Notes under the pieces: generated by a model
Database searches by the model: none
The model's input: the letters and a program-made list of their open reading frames with translations, nothing else
Told to the model about the DNA's origin: nothing
Made by a program: the position numbers and the translations under genes
Source of the DNA: a virus
Virus record (IMG/VR): IMGVR_UViG_3300044675_002423
Coordinates: 1 to 26,379 of that record
DNA length: 26,379 nt
Strand: one strand, 5' to 3'
Shown here: piece by piece, positions 7,262 through 14,843 of the stretch
How the letters are laid out: each line of letters starts with the position of its first letter
Position numbering within the stretch: position 1 is the stretch's first letter

Positions 7262-7667
7262 TTCTTTTACGTAGTTCTGTAGTGCTAATACTCTCAGTGT
7301 AGGGAACGTAGCATAGGCCAATTCCGTGGCTATCTAACCACTCTTGAGTAAAACTCATTTGCTTGTAATAATCTTTAGTGGCCCAATCCGAGCCAACTAC
7401 TATAAAATCTGGCTTTACTAATTCAATTACTGGTTTTGAATCTGCTCCACCAAAGTTTGGCACTACCTCATCTACCCATTTGCAAGCAAGAAGAATCTCT
7501 CTACGCTCTTCGTAGGACATAATAAGTTTCTTGCCTTTGTACTGCTCCGAAAAGTTAGATAAATTTAGTGCAACTGTGACTAATCCAAGTTGTGCTGCAC
7601 GTTCCAGAAGTCTGTAGTGCCCGTGATGCGGAAGGTCAAAACTTCCTCCAGTGTAAACTCTAGGCAT
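7251..7667 (-). CDS. Cytidylyltransferase-like nucleotidyltransferase
   Basis: 138 aa. GGSFDLPHHGHY near the N-terminus gives the HxGH motif (H14-x-G-H17), and ISTTELRKRI near the end is the ISTT/SxxR phosphate-binding motif. Length and motifs match glycerol-3-phosphate cytidylyltransferase (TagD) and the related ADP-heptose/FAD synthetase domains, which transfer a nucleotide from NTP to a phosphorylated alcohol or sugar. The start has SD AAAGGAAG six bases upstream and overlaps the end of the GT-A-like gene by eight bases, so they are co-translated. An activated polyol or sugar for the neighbouring glycosyltransferase is the simplest reading. Substrate cannot be read from sequence. Confidence 0.85.
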   Translation of the reverse strand: MPRVYTGGSFDLPHHGHYRLLERAAQLGLVTVALNLSNFSEQYKGKKLIMSYEERREILLACKWVDEVVPNFGGADSKPVIELVKPDFIVVGSDWATKDYYKQMSFTQEWLDSHGIGLCYVPYTESISTTELRKRIIS

Positions 7668-8469
7668 TTTCTACTTCCTTTGGGTTTTGGTAAAAATCTT
7701 CTAAGGTCAATGAACGTGGCTCTTGAAACAGTTGACCTATTTTTTCAACTATCTGAAGATATCTATATGAGTCATATGACAATACTTGCTCAAGAAAATC
7801 TGAAAATTTTCTAATCACTATCAATGCCTCTTCTTGTGCTCTAAGTATGTTGTAGTTACTTGAAGGCGGATGATTGATTTCAACCATGCGGTCTCTGTAG
7901 CAATACTTGTTATTATATATAGCATAGGCTGCTATTACAATATCTATACCCCACCCACTAAGCATTTTTTCTGACTCTATAAGTTTGCTATCTACAGATG
8001 ACCACCGATAGAAATCATTTAGAACAACGCACATTTCTCTGCTTAGGGCAAAATAAATTCCGTTAGTGCATGTAGTCAAATAAAAATTTGTGTACTTAGT
8101 AGAAGGTCTTATGTTAGAACGCATACCCGACCAAGCGTCATTTGACGCATTTGGTGCAAAAGCAATTAGGTTTGGGTTTTCAGAAAAGACTTGTTCTATG
8201 TATTTTGTGTATCCTACGTAGTCAAAATATTTAGCATCTCCAGCACTAAAGATAAAAACCTCAGCGTCGGTTTCTAAAAATTCTTCTACGGAGTTAAAAA
8301 AGTGAGTGTAGTATCTAACGTCTCGTCTTCTCTGCCAGTTTTCATTTAGTTCTGGAGATGCGGATACGTTAAAAAATTTGTGGTCTATTTTTCCATAAAA
8401 TTGATTGCTCATGCGTGTGCAATTTTCTATTGCACCGTCCCAAGCGATAATGTAAGTTTTGCTTTTCAT
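7660..8469 (-). CDS. Putative GT-A-like glycosyltransferase
   Basis: 269 aa. An N-terminal strand (KTYIIAWDG), then EVFIFSAGDAKYFDY (70-84), where SAGD stands in the place of a DxD metal/nucleotide motif, and a later SGWGIDIVIAAYAIYNN segment followed by INHPPSS resemble small GT-A enzymes. A clear DxD is absent, so activity is uncertain. It is transcribed with the metallophosphoesterase (two-base gap) and overlaps the cytidylyltransferase gene; the partnership suggests glycan transfer. No SD is visible, so initiation probably depends on coupling. AT-rich codon use. Confidence 0.5.
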   Translation of the reverse strand: MKSKTYIIAWDGAIENCTRMSNQFYGKIDHKFFNVSASPELNENWQRRRDVRYYTHFFNSVEEFLETDAEVFIFSAGDAKYFDYVGYTKYIEQVFSENPNLIAFAPNASNDAWSGMRSNIRPSTKYTNFYLTTCTNGIYFALSREMCVVLNDFYRWSSVDSKLIESEKMLSGWGIDIVIAAYAIYNNKYCYRDRMVEINHPPSSNYNILRAQEEALIVIRKFSDFLEQVLSYDSYRYLQIVEKIGQLFQEPRSLTLEDFYQNPKEVENA

Positions 8470-8471
8470 TA

Positions 8472-9671
8472 TTACTTAACTGGCAACACGCTTATGTTTT
8501 CCCGAGGGTCATAATCTCCACCAAGAACCATAGTTAAAAGTCCCGGCTTTGACTCTAGTCCTGCACGGTCACGGAACCACTCTGACCCAGGGTCAGTAGT
8601 TGGGCACTGTAGCCACAAGCGGTCCCCTACATCCATTGTGCGGAAGTTGTGAAAGTGTCCAGAAATCCAAACATCTGCACCACCTAATGCGGTTTGACCT
8701 GCAGCCTGTCCAGATAAATATTTAAGAACGTTGTTTTGATTTGCCTGATGTCCGTGGAACAAACCTAACATTGTGCCGTTTACGTCTACTGTCAGTGTCT
8801 GATGCCCGGAGGCTGGATAACGGAACTCGATGTGTTGTAGTGCTGGGTTTTCTGCACAAGCGTCTTGAACTGCTGATGCAATCTCGACGTTCCATCCGTC
8901 TGCTGGGTCTGTTGCAACATAGCGTCCTGCCTCGTCATGGTTTCCATTGATTACAGGAATTATCATTCTTTCGGCTAATGGTGCCAGTGCTTTAATCTGT
9001 GCCATAAGCAAGCGACGTGCAACACGGACTTGTTCTGTTATTCCCAAGTCTGATGCAGCCAGACCTTGTAAACGTCCGCCCTGAGATACGTTACCTTCAA
9101 CGTGGTCTCCTGGAAGTCCTAAAACTATTGTGCCTAAAGATAGGCCCATCTTTTTTAAACCTTTAAATCTTGCAACAGAAGATTCTGTAAGATACAAAAT
9201 TCTTTCGATAGATTGCTCGGTGCCACCAGAACCAGTCTTTTTACCAATTTGTTGGTCGCTAGGGAATAGTGAAAATGCACCACCACCAGTTGACGCTTTG
9301 ATACCAGCCTGTGGACGCCACTTTTTAATCTCGTCTATAAGTTTTTCTGCATCTAATTGGTCAGCAACTGCCACTCCTGCTGGAGATAAACTCACTCGAA
9401 CTGACTCAAGCCACTCTCCAGAGTAAGTCTGCCAACGAGAGCGACGTAGGGAAGTTACTGCCCAAGCGTTGGGGTCTAAATCAAACTCTTTTAATATTTC
9501 TTCTGCGTCTGGAATTTGTCCAGCAGGTCTTGGTCTGGATACAACAAAACCACCTTTAGTGTCATCGACATCTAAACGTGGTCGCCAATCTTCTGGAGTA
9601 TTTAATGCTTTAACATCCGAGCCAGATTTACCGGGTTCTGAATATTCTTTTAATTTATCTGAAATGCTCAT
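8472..9671 (-). CDS. Calcineurin-like metallophosphoesterase (phage Mre11/SbcD-like)
   Basis: 399 aa. Metal-binding blocks in order: S138-D-Q-Q-IG (motif I, DxQ instead of DxH), GDHVEGN (GDxxxxN, 188-194), GNHDE (243-247), FHGH (305-308) and GHFH (338-341). A 130-residue N-terminal region with EFDLDPNAWAVTSLRRSRWQ precedes the catalytic domain and is common in actinophage members. Such proteins are annotated as phosphoesterases or nucleases; the substrate is unproven. The start ATG overlaps the preceding TAA (TAATG). It opens MSISDKLK, nearly the same as MSLSDKLK of the upstream HTH protein. Confidence 0.88.
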   Translation of the reverse strand: MSISDKLKEYSEPGKSGSDVKALNTPEDWRPRLDVDDTKGGFVVSRPRPAGQIPDAEEILKEFDLDPNAWAVTSLRRSRWQTYSGEWLESVRVSLSPAGVAVADQLDAEKLIDEIKKWRPQAGIKASTGGGAFSLFPSDQQIGKKTGSGGTEQSIERILYLTESSVARFKGLKKMGLSLGTIVLGLPGDHVEGNVSQGGRLQGLAASDLGITEQVRVARRLLMAQIKALAPLAERMIIPVINGNHDEAGRYVATDPADGWNVEIASAVQDACAENPALQHIEFRYPASGHQTLTVDVNGTMLGLFHGHQANQNNVLKYLSGQAAGQTALGGADVWISGHFHNFRTMDVGDRLWLQCPTTDPGSEWFRDRAGLESKPGLLTMVLGGDYDPRENISVLPVK

Positions 9672-9940
9672 TATTTTTTACCCCATCTAAAGCATGAGCA
9701 GTCTTTTCTACGGTGCCTATCGACTGCACTATTTGATATGTCGTAGCCTTCTTCTCTAAGTATTCTACCTATTTGACTATTTGGAATTCTATCTGGCGTA
9801 GACTCTTCTACCTCTAAAACTGATTTGAGATAGTTTCTATCTTCTACTGGAACCGATGTTGACTGTAAAACTATCCCTAATTTACATAAGGCAGTTTGAG
9901 AAGATTTTGAGGCATTTTTTAACTTGTCTGAAAGCGACAT
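9671..9940 (-). CDS. Small helix-turn-helix protein
   Basis: 89 aa from the ATG at 9940. An in-frame ATG at 9958 exists, but GAAGGAG lies between the two, five bases before the inner ATG, so the inner start is correct. The body has DRNYLKSVLEVEE, then NSQIGRILREEGYDISNSAVDRHRR, a helix-turn-helix with its recognition helix ending in RHRR, then a short C-x-C tail. This is a common small actinophage protein type, sometimes annotated as an HTH or terminase-small-subunit-like protein. Direct coupling to the metallophosphoesterase suggests they act together. Confidence 0.75.
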   Translation of the reverse strand: MSLSDKLKNASKSSQTALCKLGIVLQSTSVPVEDRNYLKSVLEVEESTPDRIPNSQIGRILREEGYDISNSAVDRHRRKDCSCFRWGKK

Positions 9941-9994
9941 CGGTACTCCTTCATACATCCTGTGTCATTACAAATCTTAGCGGCTTTTCTGTTT

Positions 9995-10339
9995 TTAAGC
10001 GGATTTTTTTATTCGTGTCCTTTTTGGCTTTATTGTATCTACTTCTGGCTTTACTCCAGCAGATGCGGTAACAATTGCTGTAATCAGTTTTACTTCAGCA
10101 CTAAGCGAGGTTACTGACTTATCAATATTGTTTACTCGGTCAGCAAGCGAGGAGCCACCGTTTTCCCAAAGTTGGTGCTCTACTCTATCTAGGCGTTCTG
10201 CCAGCGTACGGCCATACTTGTCTACTCCAATAGAGTCGCCTATTCTTTTAGCAACCCTGTAAATAGCAATTAAGGAGCCAATAATTACACCAATGGCTGT
10301 AATTACTGCTGCTGTAGTCATAACTAATTCTTGTGGCAT
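9995..10339 (-). CDS. Single-pass membrane protein, DUF2746/holin-like
   Basis: 114 aa. One hydrophobic segment at about residues 7-28 (TAAVITAIGVIIGSLIAIY) is followed by a charged, heptad-like region (ERLDRVEHQLW ... ADRVNNIDKSVTSLSAEVKLI) and a basic tail (KPKRTRIKKSA). This matches actinophage DUF2746 proteins, sometimes called holin-like or lysis-associated. No endolysin is visible in the window, so a lysis role is unsupported. It is the first gene of the leftward unit. The SD is poor (AGGG two bases before the ATG), and the start could instead be the Met at residue 7. Confidence 0.65.
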   Translation of the reverse strand: MPQELVMTTAAVITAIGVIIGSLIAIYRVAKRIGDSIGVDKYGRTLAERLDRVEHQLWENGGSSLADRVNNIDKSVTSLSAEVKLITAIVTASAGVKPEVDTIKPKRTRIKKSA

Positions 10340-10421
10340 TCCCTAATCCATACTCCAGATTTACCTTATAATTATAACCTCAGGTAGTGCATTCCTATTT
10401 GTATAAAGGCACAAAAAACAC

Positions 10422-10438
10422 AATCTCAAGTTGAGATT
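10422..10438. promoter_or_regulatory. Perfect 17-bp palindrome in a divergent promoter region
   Basis: AATCTCAA-G-TTGAGATT, eight-base arms around one base. It lies between the leftward membrane-protein gene and the rightward primase unit, about 17 bases upstream of the extended -10 at 10455-10463. Position and symmetry suit a repressor or activator site. Confidence 0.5.
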
Positions 10439-10454
10439 ATTTGTCGTCTCTTCG

Positions 10455-10463
10455 TGCTAACAT
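10455..10463 (+). promoter_or_regulatory. Extended -10 promoter of the primase unit
   Basis: TG-C-TAACAT. The predicted RNA start near 10470 yields the leader ACAACGAAAGG, very like the leader of the gene at 5907. No good -35 stands at normal distance (TTGAGA is 21 bp away). Confidence 0.45.
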
Positions 10464-10486
10464 GTATGCACAACGAAAGGTTTGAA

Positions 10487-10525
10487 ATGAAACAATTGTC
10501 AGTAAAGACGCAGGTGACAACATAA
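10487..10525 (+). CDS. 12-residue leader peptide ahead of the primase
   Basis: ATG 10487 has a clear SD (AAAGG, 10476-10480, six-base spacing) and encodes MKQLSVKTQVTT. Its TAA stop (10523-10525) abuts the ATG of the primase at 10526. The primase has its own AGGTGA at 10512-10517, inside the short frame. Ribosomes translating the leader would cover the second SD, so coupled or attenuated translation is likely. It is not rich in any one amino acid, so not a typical attenuator. The peptide itself may have no function. Confidence 0.5.
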   Translation: MKQLSVKTQVTT

Positions 10526-13162
10526 ATGACTACATCTCCCAAGTCAGAGCACATTGAGAAAATCATCAAAGGGGCCAACTGGTACGCAAATAACGGTTGG
10601 AAAATACTCCCTTGCTACGGAATAAATGATAGCGGTAGGTGTACCTGTAACGGTGCACACACTGAGCCTAAAGACGTAGGCAAGCATCCAGCAATTGGTG
10701 AGTGGCAACTTCGTGCAACTGATGACCCTTCCGTTGTTGGTGATTGGTGGACTACAAATCCAGACCGAAACATTGGCGTAAATTGTAAGCCTTCTGGATT
10801 CCTAGTAATTGATATCGACCCACGTTCTGGTGGAATTGAATCTTTTGAAAAGTTTGAAGAGATAGTTGGTGCGTTACCTCCAACTGTTGAGGCTTTGACT
10901 GGTGAATACAATCACGGTGGAAAAGCCGTTCGTGGACGCCACCTCTACTACAAAGTAGAGGCTAGTGAGCAACTGCTAGGTAATCTAAAATCTTCTGACT
11001 TACCGGGAATTGATATCAAGCACAACGGTTATGTTCTGATTGCACCTTCACGCCATTTCTCTGGAGTAACTTATGAGTGGGCTGATGGTAAGGCACCATG
11101 GCAAATTGAGATGGCTGATGCACCTGAGGAACTTCTAAATTCTTTGCGTAAGCGTAGTCGTCGCTCTGGGACATCGATGGGCACCACCGATTGGGATTGG
11201 ATGTCTGACCTTGACTTTGGTGGTGGCGAGCGTGTAGACATTGCCAAGATGTTAGAAGAGGGAATTAAAGAAGGTTCCCGTGCTGTTGACATTTACAAGT
11301 TAGCCTGTGCTATGTCCAACAAATTTGGTGTGGAGACTTCTGAAAAACGTCTAATGATTGAAACCATGATGATGCGTTTCAACTTTGAAAAGGTTAAGCC
11401 ACCTATGGACCTTGAAGGTCCTAACTCATTGCTTATGCACACTCGTCGTGCAATGGACTTCGTTGCTGACAATCCTGTTGGATTTAAGATGTACCCAGAA
11501 CTTGAGAGTTGGGTTAATCGCTCACAGGCTGAAACTAACGCTACTCTTGCTTCTGCCAATACTCCTGCGGTAAATACTTCAGACCCTGACGACTGGGAAG
11601 AGCAAAACAGTTTGCCTGGAACAGTTGGTGGCTCAGTCACAGAAGCAACTAGAAACGGTATGTCAATCTCTGATGCCTTTAGTTCTGGAAACATTGATAT
11701 CCCTAAAGACCCTGATGCAATTTCTGAAGCCGAAGGTGGTACTCCGGGTAGACGTACTCTTTCAGACATCGGTAACGGTCGTCGCTTAGTTGATTCTTTT
11801 GGTAATGCGGTTCGCTACACGCCTGGCATTGGTTGGTTTATTTGGGACGGTCAATACTGGAAACCAGATGCCGAGGATTTAGGTATGCATGAGTTGGCAA
11901 AAAAGTTACCACCGATTATTGCAACTGAAGTGGTCCACTATTCTGACCAAGACAAGAAGAATGAAGTTATTAAGTGGGCTAACAATGCTAAGTCGAACTC
12001 ACGTTTGAATGGTGCAATTGAAAGTGCTAACTCTGACCCTCGGATTGTCACAGCGGTTGAACGTTGGGACGGTGATGAATATTTGTTTGGTGTTCAAAAC
12101 GGTGTTATTGATTTGCGTACTGGTGAACTACTTCGTGGTCGTCCTGACCTTTACATTACTAAGCGTGCAGAAGTTGCTTACACTGCTGGACTTCGTAATG
12201 TTCGTTGGGAGCAGTTCATTGACTTTGCTACTGGTGGAGATAAGGAACTTCAAGAGTGGATTCAACGTGCAGTTGGTTACACCCTTACTGGTCTAAATAA
12301 TCAAGACCTTATGTTCTTGGTTTACGGTCCTCCCGGCTCTGGTAAAAACACATTTGTTGAAGCCGTTGTTAAGGCTATGGGTACTCAGCAATATGCGTGG
12401 CCTCTGGACTCAAGCATCTTGGCTGACAACGGTGGAGCAACTAGCAGTACCGACCTCTACCACTGGGCCGAACTTCGTGGTCGTCGTATGGTTTGGGTTG
12501 ACGAGTTGCCAGAATCTGAACGCATCAAAGAAAACGCAATTAAGAAATTGACTGGTTCATCTGAAATTTCTGCTCGTTCTCCTGGTGAAAAGCCATTTAC
12601 ATTTAAGGCTCAGGCTAAGTTGTGGATTACAACTAACCATCGCCCAATGATTAACGACGATGCTATGTGGCGTCGTATTCGTCCTATTCCATGGAGCAAC
12701 GTCCCTGAGTCACCAGACCCAGACCTAAAGGCATATTTGTTTGATGCTGAAGGTGGTCTGCCAGCGATTCTGTCTTGGGCTGTCGAGGGTGCAATTAAGT
12801 ACCTAGGCTCGTCTGCTCGTGACCCTCTTGGTTGGTGTGCCTCTGTAAAAGATGCAGCAGAAATTTACCGCAAGAACGAGGACCGCATTGGCCTGTTCTT
12901 GGATGAAGAGGCTAAGCAATCCGATGGAGGCTCTCTATCGGTTAAGGCTCTATTCTCTGTCTATCGTATGTGGTCGGAAGACCGTGGTGAGCGTCCTATG
13001 ACTCAAATTGCCTTTAACCGTAAGTTGTCTGATAGAGGATTGACTATCATTGGTCACGGCTCTAAGGCTGAAATTACTGGAATGATTTTGCTACCCCGTG
13101 CTGTGCCATCGGCCGAAGTTGACTGGAGCATGGCAACACGATTTGCTAGAAACAGTTTTTAG
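10526..13162 (+). CDS. Bifunctional primase-polymerase / SF3 helicase
   Basis: 878 aa. The N-terminal prim-pol (archaeo-eukaryotic primase) domain has CTC...GKHP (39-55) with zinc-site residues, VIDIDP with metal ligands D96/D98, and RGRHLYYK. A low-complexity linker follows (about 340-400). The C-terminal superfamily 3 helicase has Walker A GPPGSGKN (601-608), Walker B MVWVDE (655-660) and motif C WITTNHRP near 700, followed by an arginine-rich DAMWRRIRP. This is the fused primer-synthesis and unwinding protein of many phages and plasmids, and would open and prime the phage origin. AGGTGA with eight-base spacing supports the start, and the short leader frame ends directly before it. Codon use is the more GC-balanced type shared with RNR and the helicase. 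Confidence 0.95.
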   Translation: MTTSPKSEHIEKIIKGANWYANNGWKILPCYGINDSGRCTCNGAHTEPKDVGKHPAIGEWQLRATDDPSVVGDWWTTNPDRNIGVNCKPSGFLVIDIDPRSGGIESFEKFEEIVGALPPTVEALTGEYNHGGKAVRGRHLYYKVEASEQLLGNLKSSDLPGIDIKHNGYVLIAPSRHFSGVTYEWADGKAPWQIEMADAPEELLNSLRKRSRRSGTSMGTTDWDWMSDLDFGGGERVDIAKMLEEGIKEGSRAVDIYKLACAMSNKFGVETSEKRLMIETMMMRFNFEKVKPPMDLEGPNSLLMHTRRAMDFVADNPVGFKMYPELESWVNRSQAETNATLASANTPAVNTSDPDDWEEQNSLPGTVGGSVTEATRNGMSISDAFSSGNIDIPKDPDAISEAEGGTPGRRTLSDIGNGRRLVDSFGNAVRYTPGIGWFIWDGQYWKPDAEDLGMHELAKKLPPIIATEVVHYSDQDKKNEVIKWANNAKSNSRLNGAIESANSDPRIVTAVERWDGDEYLFGVQNGVIDLRTGELLRGRPDLYITKRAEVAYTAGLRNVRWEQFIDFATGGDKELQEWIQRAVGYTLTGLNNQDLMFLVYGPPGSGKNTFVEAVVKAMGTQQYAWPLDSSILADNGGATSSTDLYHWAELRGRRMVWVDELPESERIKENAIKKLTGSSEISARSPGEKPFTFKAQAKLWITTNHRPMINDDAMWRRIRPIPWSNVPESPDPDLKAYLFDAEGGLPAILSWAVEGAIKYLGSSARDPLGWCASVKDAAEIYRKNEDRIGLFLDEEAKQSDGGSLSVKALFSVYRMWSEDRGERPMTQIAFNRKLSDRGLTIIGHGSKAEITGMILLPRAVPSAEVDWSMATRFARNSF

Positions 13163-13205
13163 TAAATTAGGTGTAGTATAAAAACGTGTCTTGGGAGAGA
13201 CGCAC

Positions 13206-13234
13206 AGGAGGGGGTCAGGGCTTCCTGACCTCCT
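13206..13234 (+). other. GC-rich hairpin between primase and glycosyltransferase genes
   Basis: AGGAGG-GGG-TCAGG pairs with CCTGACCTCCT across a GCTT loop (11 bp, three-base bulge). No T-run follows, so it is not a standard terminator. It hides an SD-like AGGAGG and sits about 30 bases upstream of the GTG at 13267. It may stabilise or process the mRNA. Confidence 0.6.
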
Positions 13235-13266
13235 CACTAAAACTTTCTAAATAACAAGGAGAAGAA

Positions 13267-14235
13267 GTGAAGATTACGATTGCTACCCCTATGTACGGTG
13301 GTATCTCAAAGAGCGTTTATGTCGCTTGTCTAAGTGAACTTATGTCTAAGTTGGGTGAGTCTGGCCACTCTGTAAACCATGTCTCTATTACAAATGAGAG
13401 CCTAATCACTAGAGCAAGAAACACTCTCGCTCATATGTTTTTAAAGAGTGACAGCGATGCTCTTTTGTTTATCGATGCTGACCACGGATGGGTTTCAGAC
13501 GACGTTGTAAAAATGGTCAACTCTGGTAAAGACCTTATCGGTGCTATCTACCCAATGAAATCAATCAACTGGGATAACGTACACGCTGCAGCAATTTCTG
13601 GTCGCCCAGCAAACGAACTTTCTCTTTACTCTGGAAACTTTGCAATTAACTTCCTACCAGAGAATCAAGAATTTAAGGCTGACGAGGCTTTTAAGGTTCG
13701 TGACATCGGTACTGGAATGATGTTTATTCGTAGAATTGTGTTTGACACAATCGCTCCTCTATGTAAGACATACAACAACAATTCTCCTAGTGCTGATATT
13801 GCTATGGGAGAAAAGATGGTTGAGTTTTTCCCGACTATCATTACTGATGAGCCTGAAGCAATTCTTCTATCTGAGGACTACGCTTTCTGTCACATGTGGC
13901 GTCAAGCAGGGCAACATGTCTACGCTGCACCTTGGGTAAGAATTACTCACGCTGGAGAATACAACTTCTCTGGATTCTTCTTAAAGACTCTAGAAATTCA
14001 AAATCAGATGGCTACAGCACAGCAGGATTACAACCCTTTTGAAAATGTAGACGAAAACGGAAACGTTGTTGTGAATACGCCTAGTCATCCGATTGATGTT
14101 GAATTGAGTCAAGCAGATTCTTTACAGTCGTTGGATACCATTTTCGAAGGTTCTGCGTTGGAATCTGGTCTCGATTTAGCCCCTCAGCAATCTGACGAAA
14201 AGAAAGCCCCAAAGACCTCTCGGAAGAAATCCTAG
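13267..14235 (+). CDS. GT-A-type glycosyltransferase with an antisense-derived tail
   Basis: 322 aa, GTG start preceded by AAGGAG. The N-terminal strand KITIATPMYGG, RARN (49-52) and LLFIDAD (DxD at 70-72), then DIGTGMMFIRR and a late EDYAFCHMWRQAG segment are the layout of family-2-like GT-A enzymes: donor binding, metal site, acceptor loop. It could glycosylate phage DNA, virion or host surface. The catalytic part ends near residue 255. The last 51 codons (14081-14233) run antisense to the recombinase gene and look low in complexity, ending TSRKKS. This suggests the original 3' end was replaced when the recombinase arrived. Confidence 0.82.
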   Translation: MKITIATPMYGGISKSVYVACLSELMSKLGESGHSVNHVSITNESLITRARNTLAHMFLKSDSDALLFIDADHGWVSDDVVKMVNSGKDLIGAIYPMKSINWDNVHAAAISGRPANELSLYSGNFAINFLPENQEFKADEAFKVRDIGTGMMFIRRIVFDTIAPLCKTYNNNSPSADIAMGEKMVEFFPTIITDEPEAILLSEDYAFCHMWRQAGQHVYAAPWVRITHAGEYNFSGFFLKTLEIQNQMATAQQDYNPFENVDENGNVVVNTPSHPIDVELSQADSLQSLDTIFEGSALESGLDLAPQQSDEKKAPKTSRKKS

Positions 14236-14752
14236 ACTTAATCTCTTCTGGAGTCTTATTCTTAGGTCCCATATCCACGCCCCAAACTATGCCTCGTTCT
14301 CGACGGTCTTTATGTACGTCTTTCTGACGGGCAGCAATGATGCCTCGTTCCATCTCGGCTAGTGCTGACATAATTGTCACCACGAAACGGCCTTGATAGG
14401 ACGAGGTATCTAAGTTTAGGTCGAGCATTACAAGACGCCAGCCTTTGTTATTTGCTCGGTCAATAATGTTTAGAAAGTCCTTTGTAGAGCGTGCTAAGCG
14501 GTCTATACGGGTTACAAACAAAGCGTGGGCTTCTCCGCTATCTAAGCGTTTAAGGGCGTCTGTGAGGGCAGGACGGCCTGAAATGGACTTACCTGAGCGA
14601 CCCTCTTCACGAACTAATTCGTACTCTGTAAAGCCAGCCAGTTCTGCTGCTTGGATTAGTTGACGTTCTTGAACATCAAGGCTCACACCATCGTTAACTT
14701 GTAATTGAGTTGAGACACGAGCGTATAGTAATGCAATTGCATTGTCAGTCAT
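14081..14752 (-). CDS. Serine recombinase, resolvase/invertase type
   Basis: 223 aa from ATG 14752, chosen because GGAG lies five bases upstream; a longer frame to 14794 lacks an SD. The catalytic domain opens IALLYARVST, with the nucleophile in the RVS motif, then SGRPALTDALKRL, VTRIDRLARS (active-site arginines) and an E-helix segment MSALAEMERGIIAARQ. The C-terminus has the helix-turn-helix GLSFRQIAEGLNRDQIPTQ...W. Size matches Tn3/Hin/Gin small serine recombinases, not the 450-600 aa large serine integrases. It could resolve, invert or mobilise DNA. No partner transposase is seen. Its 3' end overlaps the GT gene by 155 bases on the opposite strand. Confidence 0.92.
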   Translation of the reverse strand: MTDNAIALLYARVSTQLQVNDGVSLDVQERQLIQAAELAGFTEYELVREEGRSGKSISGRPALTDALKRLDSGEAHALFVTRIDRLARSTKDFLNIIDRANNKGWRLVMLDLNLDTSSYQGRFVVTIMSALAEMERGIIAARQKDVHKDRRERGIVWGVDMGPKNKTPEEIKSRISSERSLGLSFRQIAEGLNRDQIPTQNLRKWYPTTVKNLLDSIQHQSDD

Positions 14753-14771
14753 AGTTACTCCAGAGTTATAT

Positions 14772-14785
14772 AATAATGTATCATT
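14772..14785 (-). promoter_or_regulatory. Extended -10 region of the recombinase gene (approximate)
   Basis: On the - strand, TGATACATT (extended -10) is followed by AT-rich DNA and then GGAG-N5-ATG at 14752. A TTGCCA box lies 20 bases upstream, slightly too far for a normal -35. Position is approximate to a few bases. Confidence 0.35.
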
Positions 14786-14817
14786 TTCGTACATTTACTT
14801 TGGCAAAAAATGCCGTA

Positions 14818-14837
14818 TAAACTTAATCCTAAGTTTA
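14818..14837. repeat. Perfect inverted repeat between recombinase and next gene
   Basis: TAAACTTA-ATCC-TAAGTTTA, eight-base arms with a four-base loop, in the gap between 14794 and 14844. It could be a weak terminator for the - strand gene at 14844, a recombinase site or an operator. A small GGCA/TGCC hairpin with an A-rich loop lies just left (about 14802-14814). Confidence 0.55.
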
Positions 14838-14843
14838 AACGTT

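Noticed and set aside
10367-10376. TTATAATTATAA palindrome as promoter for the leftward membrane-protein unit
   Set aside because: A -10 hexamer can be read on both strands, but no -35 or extended element supports either direction.
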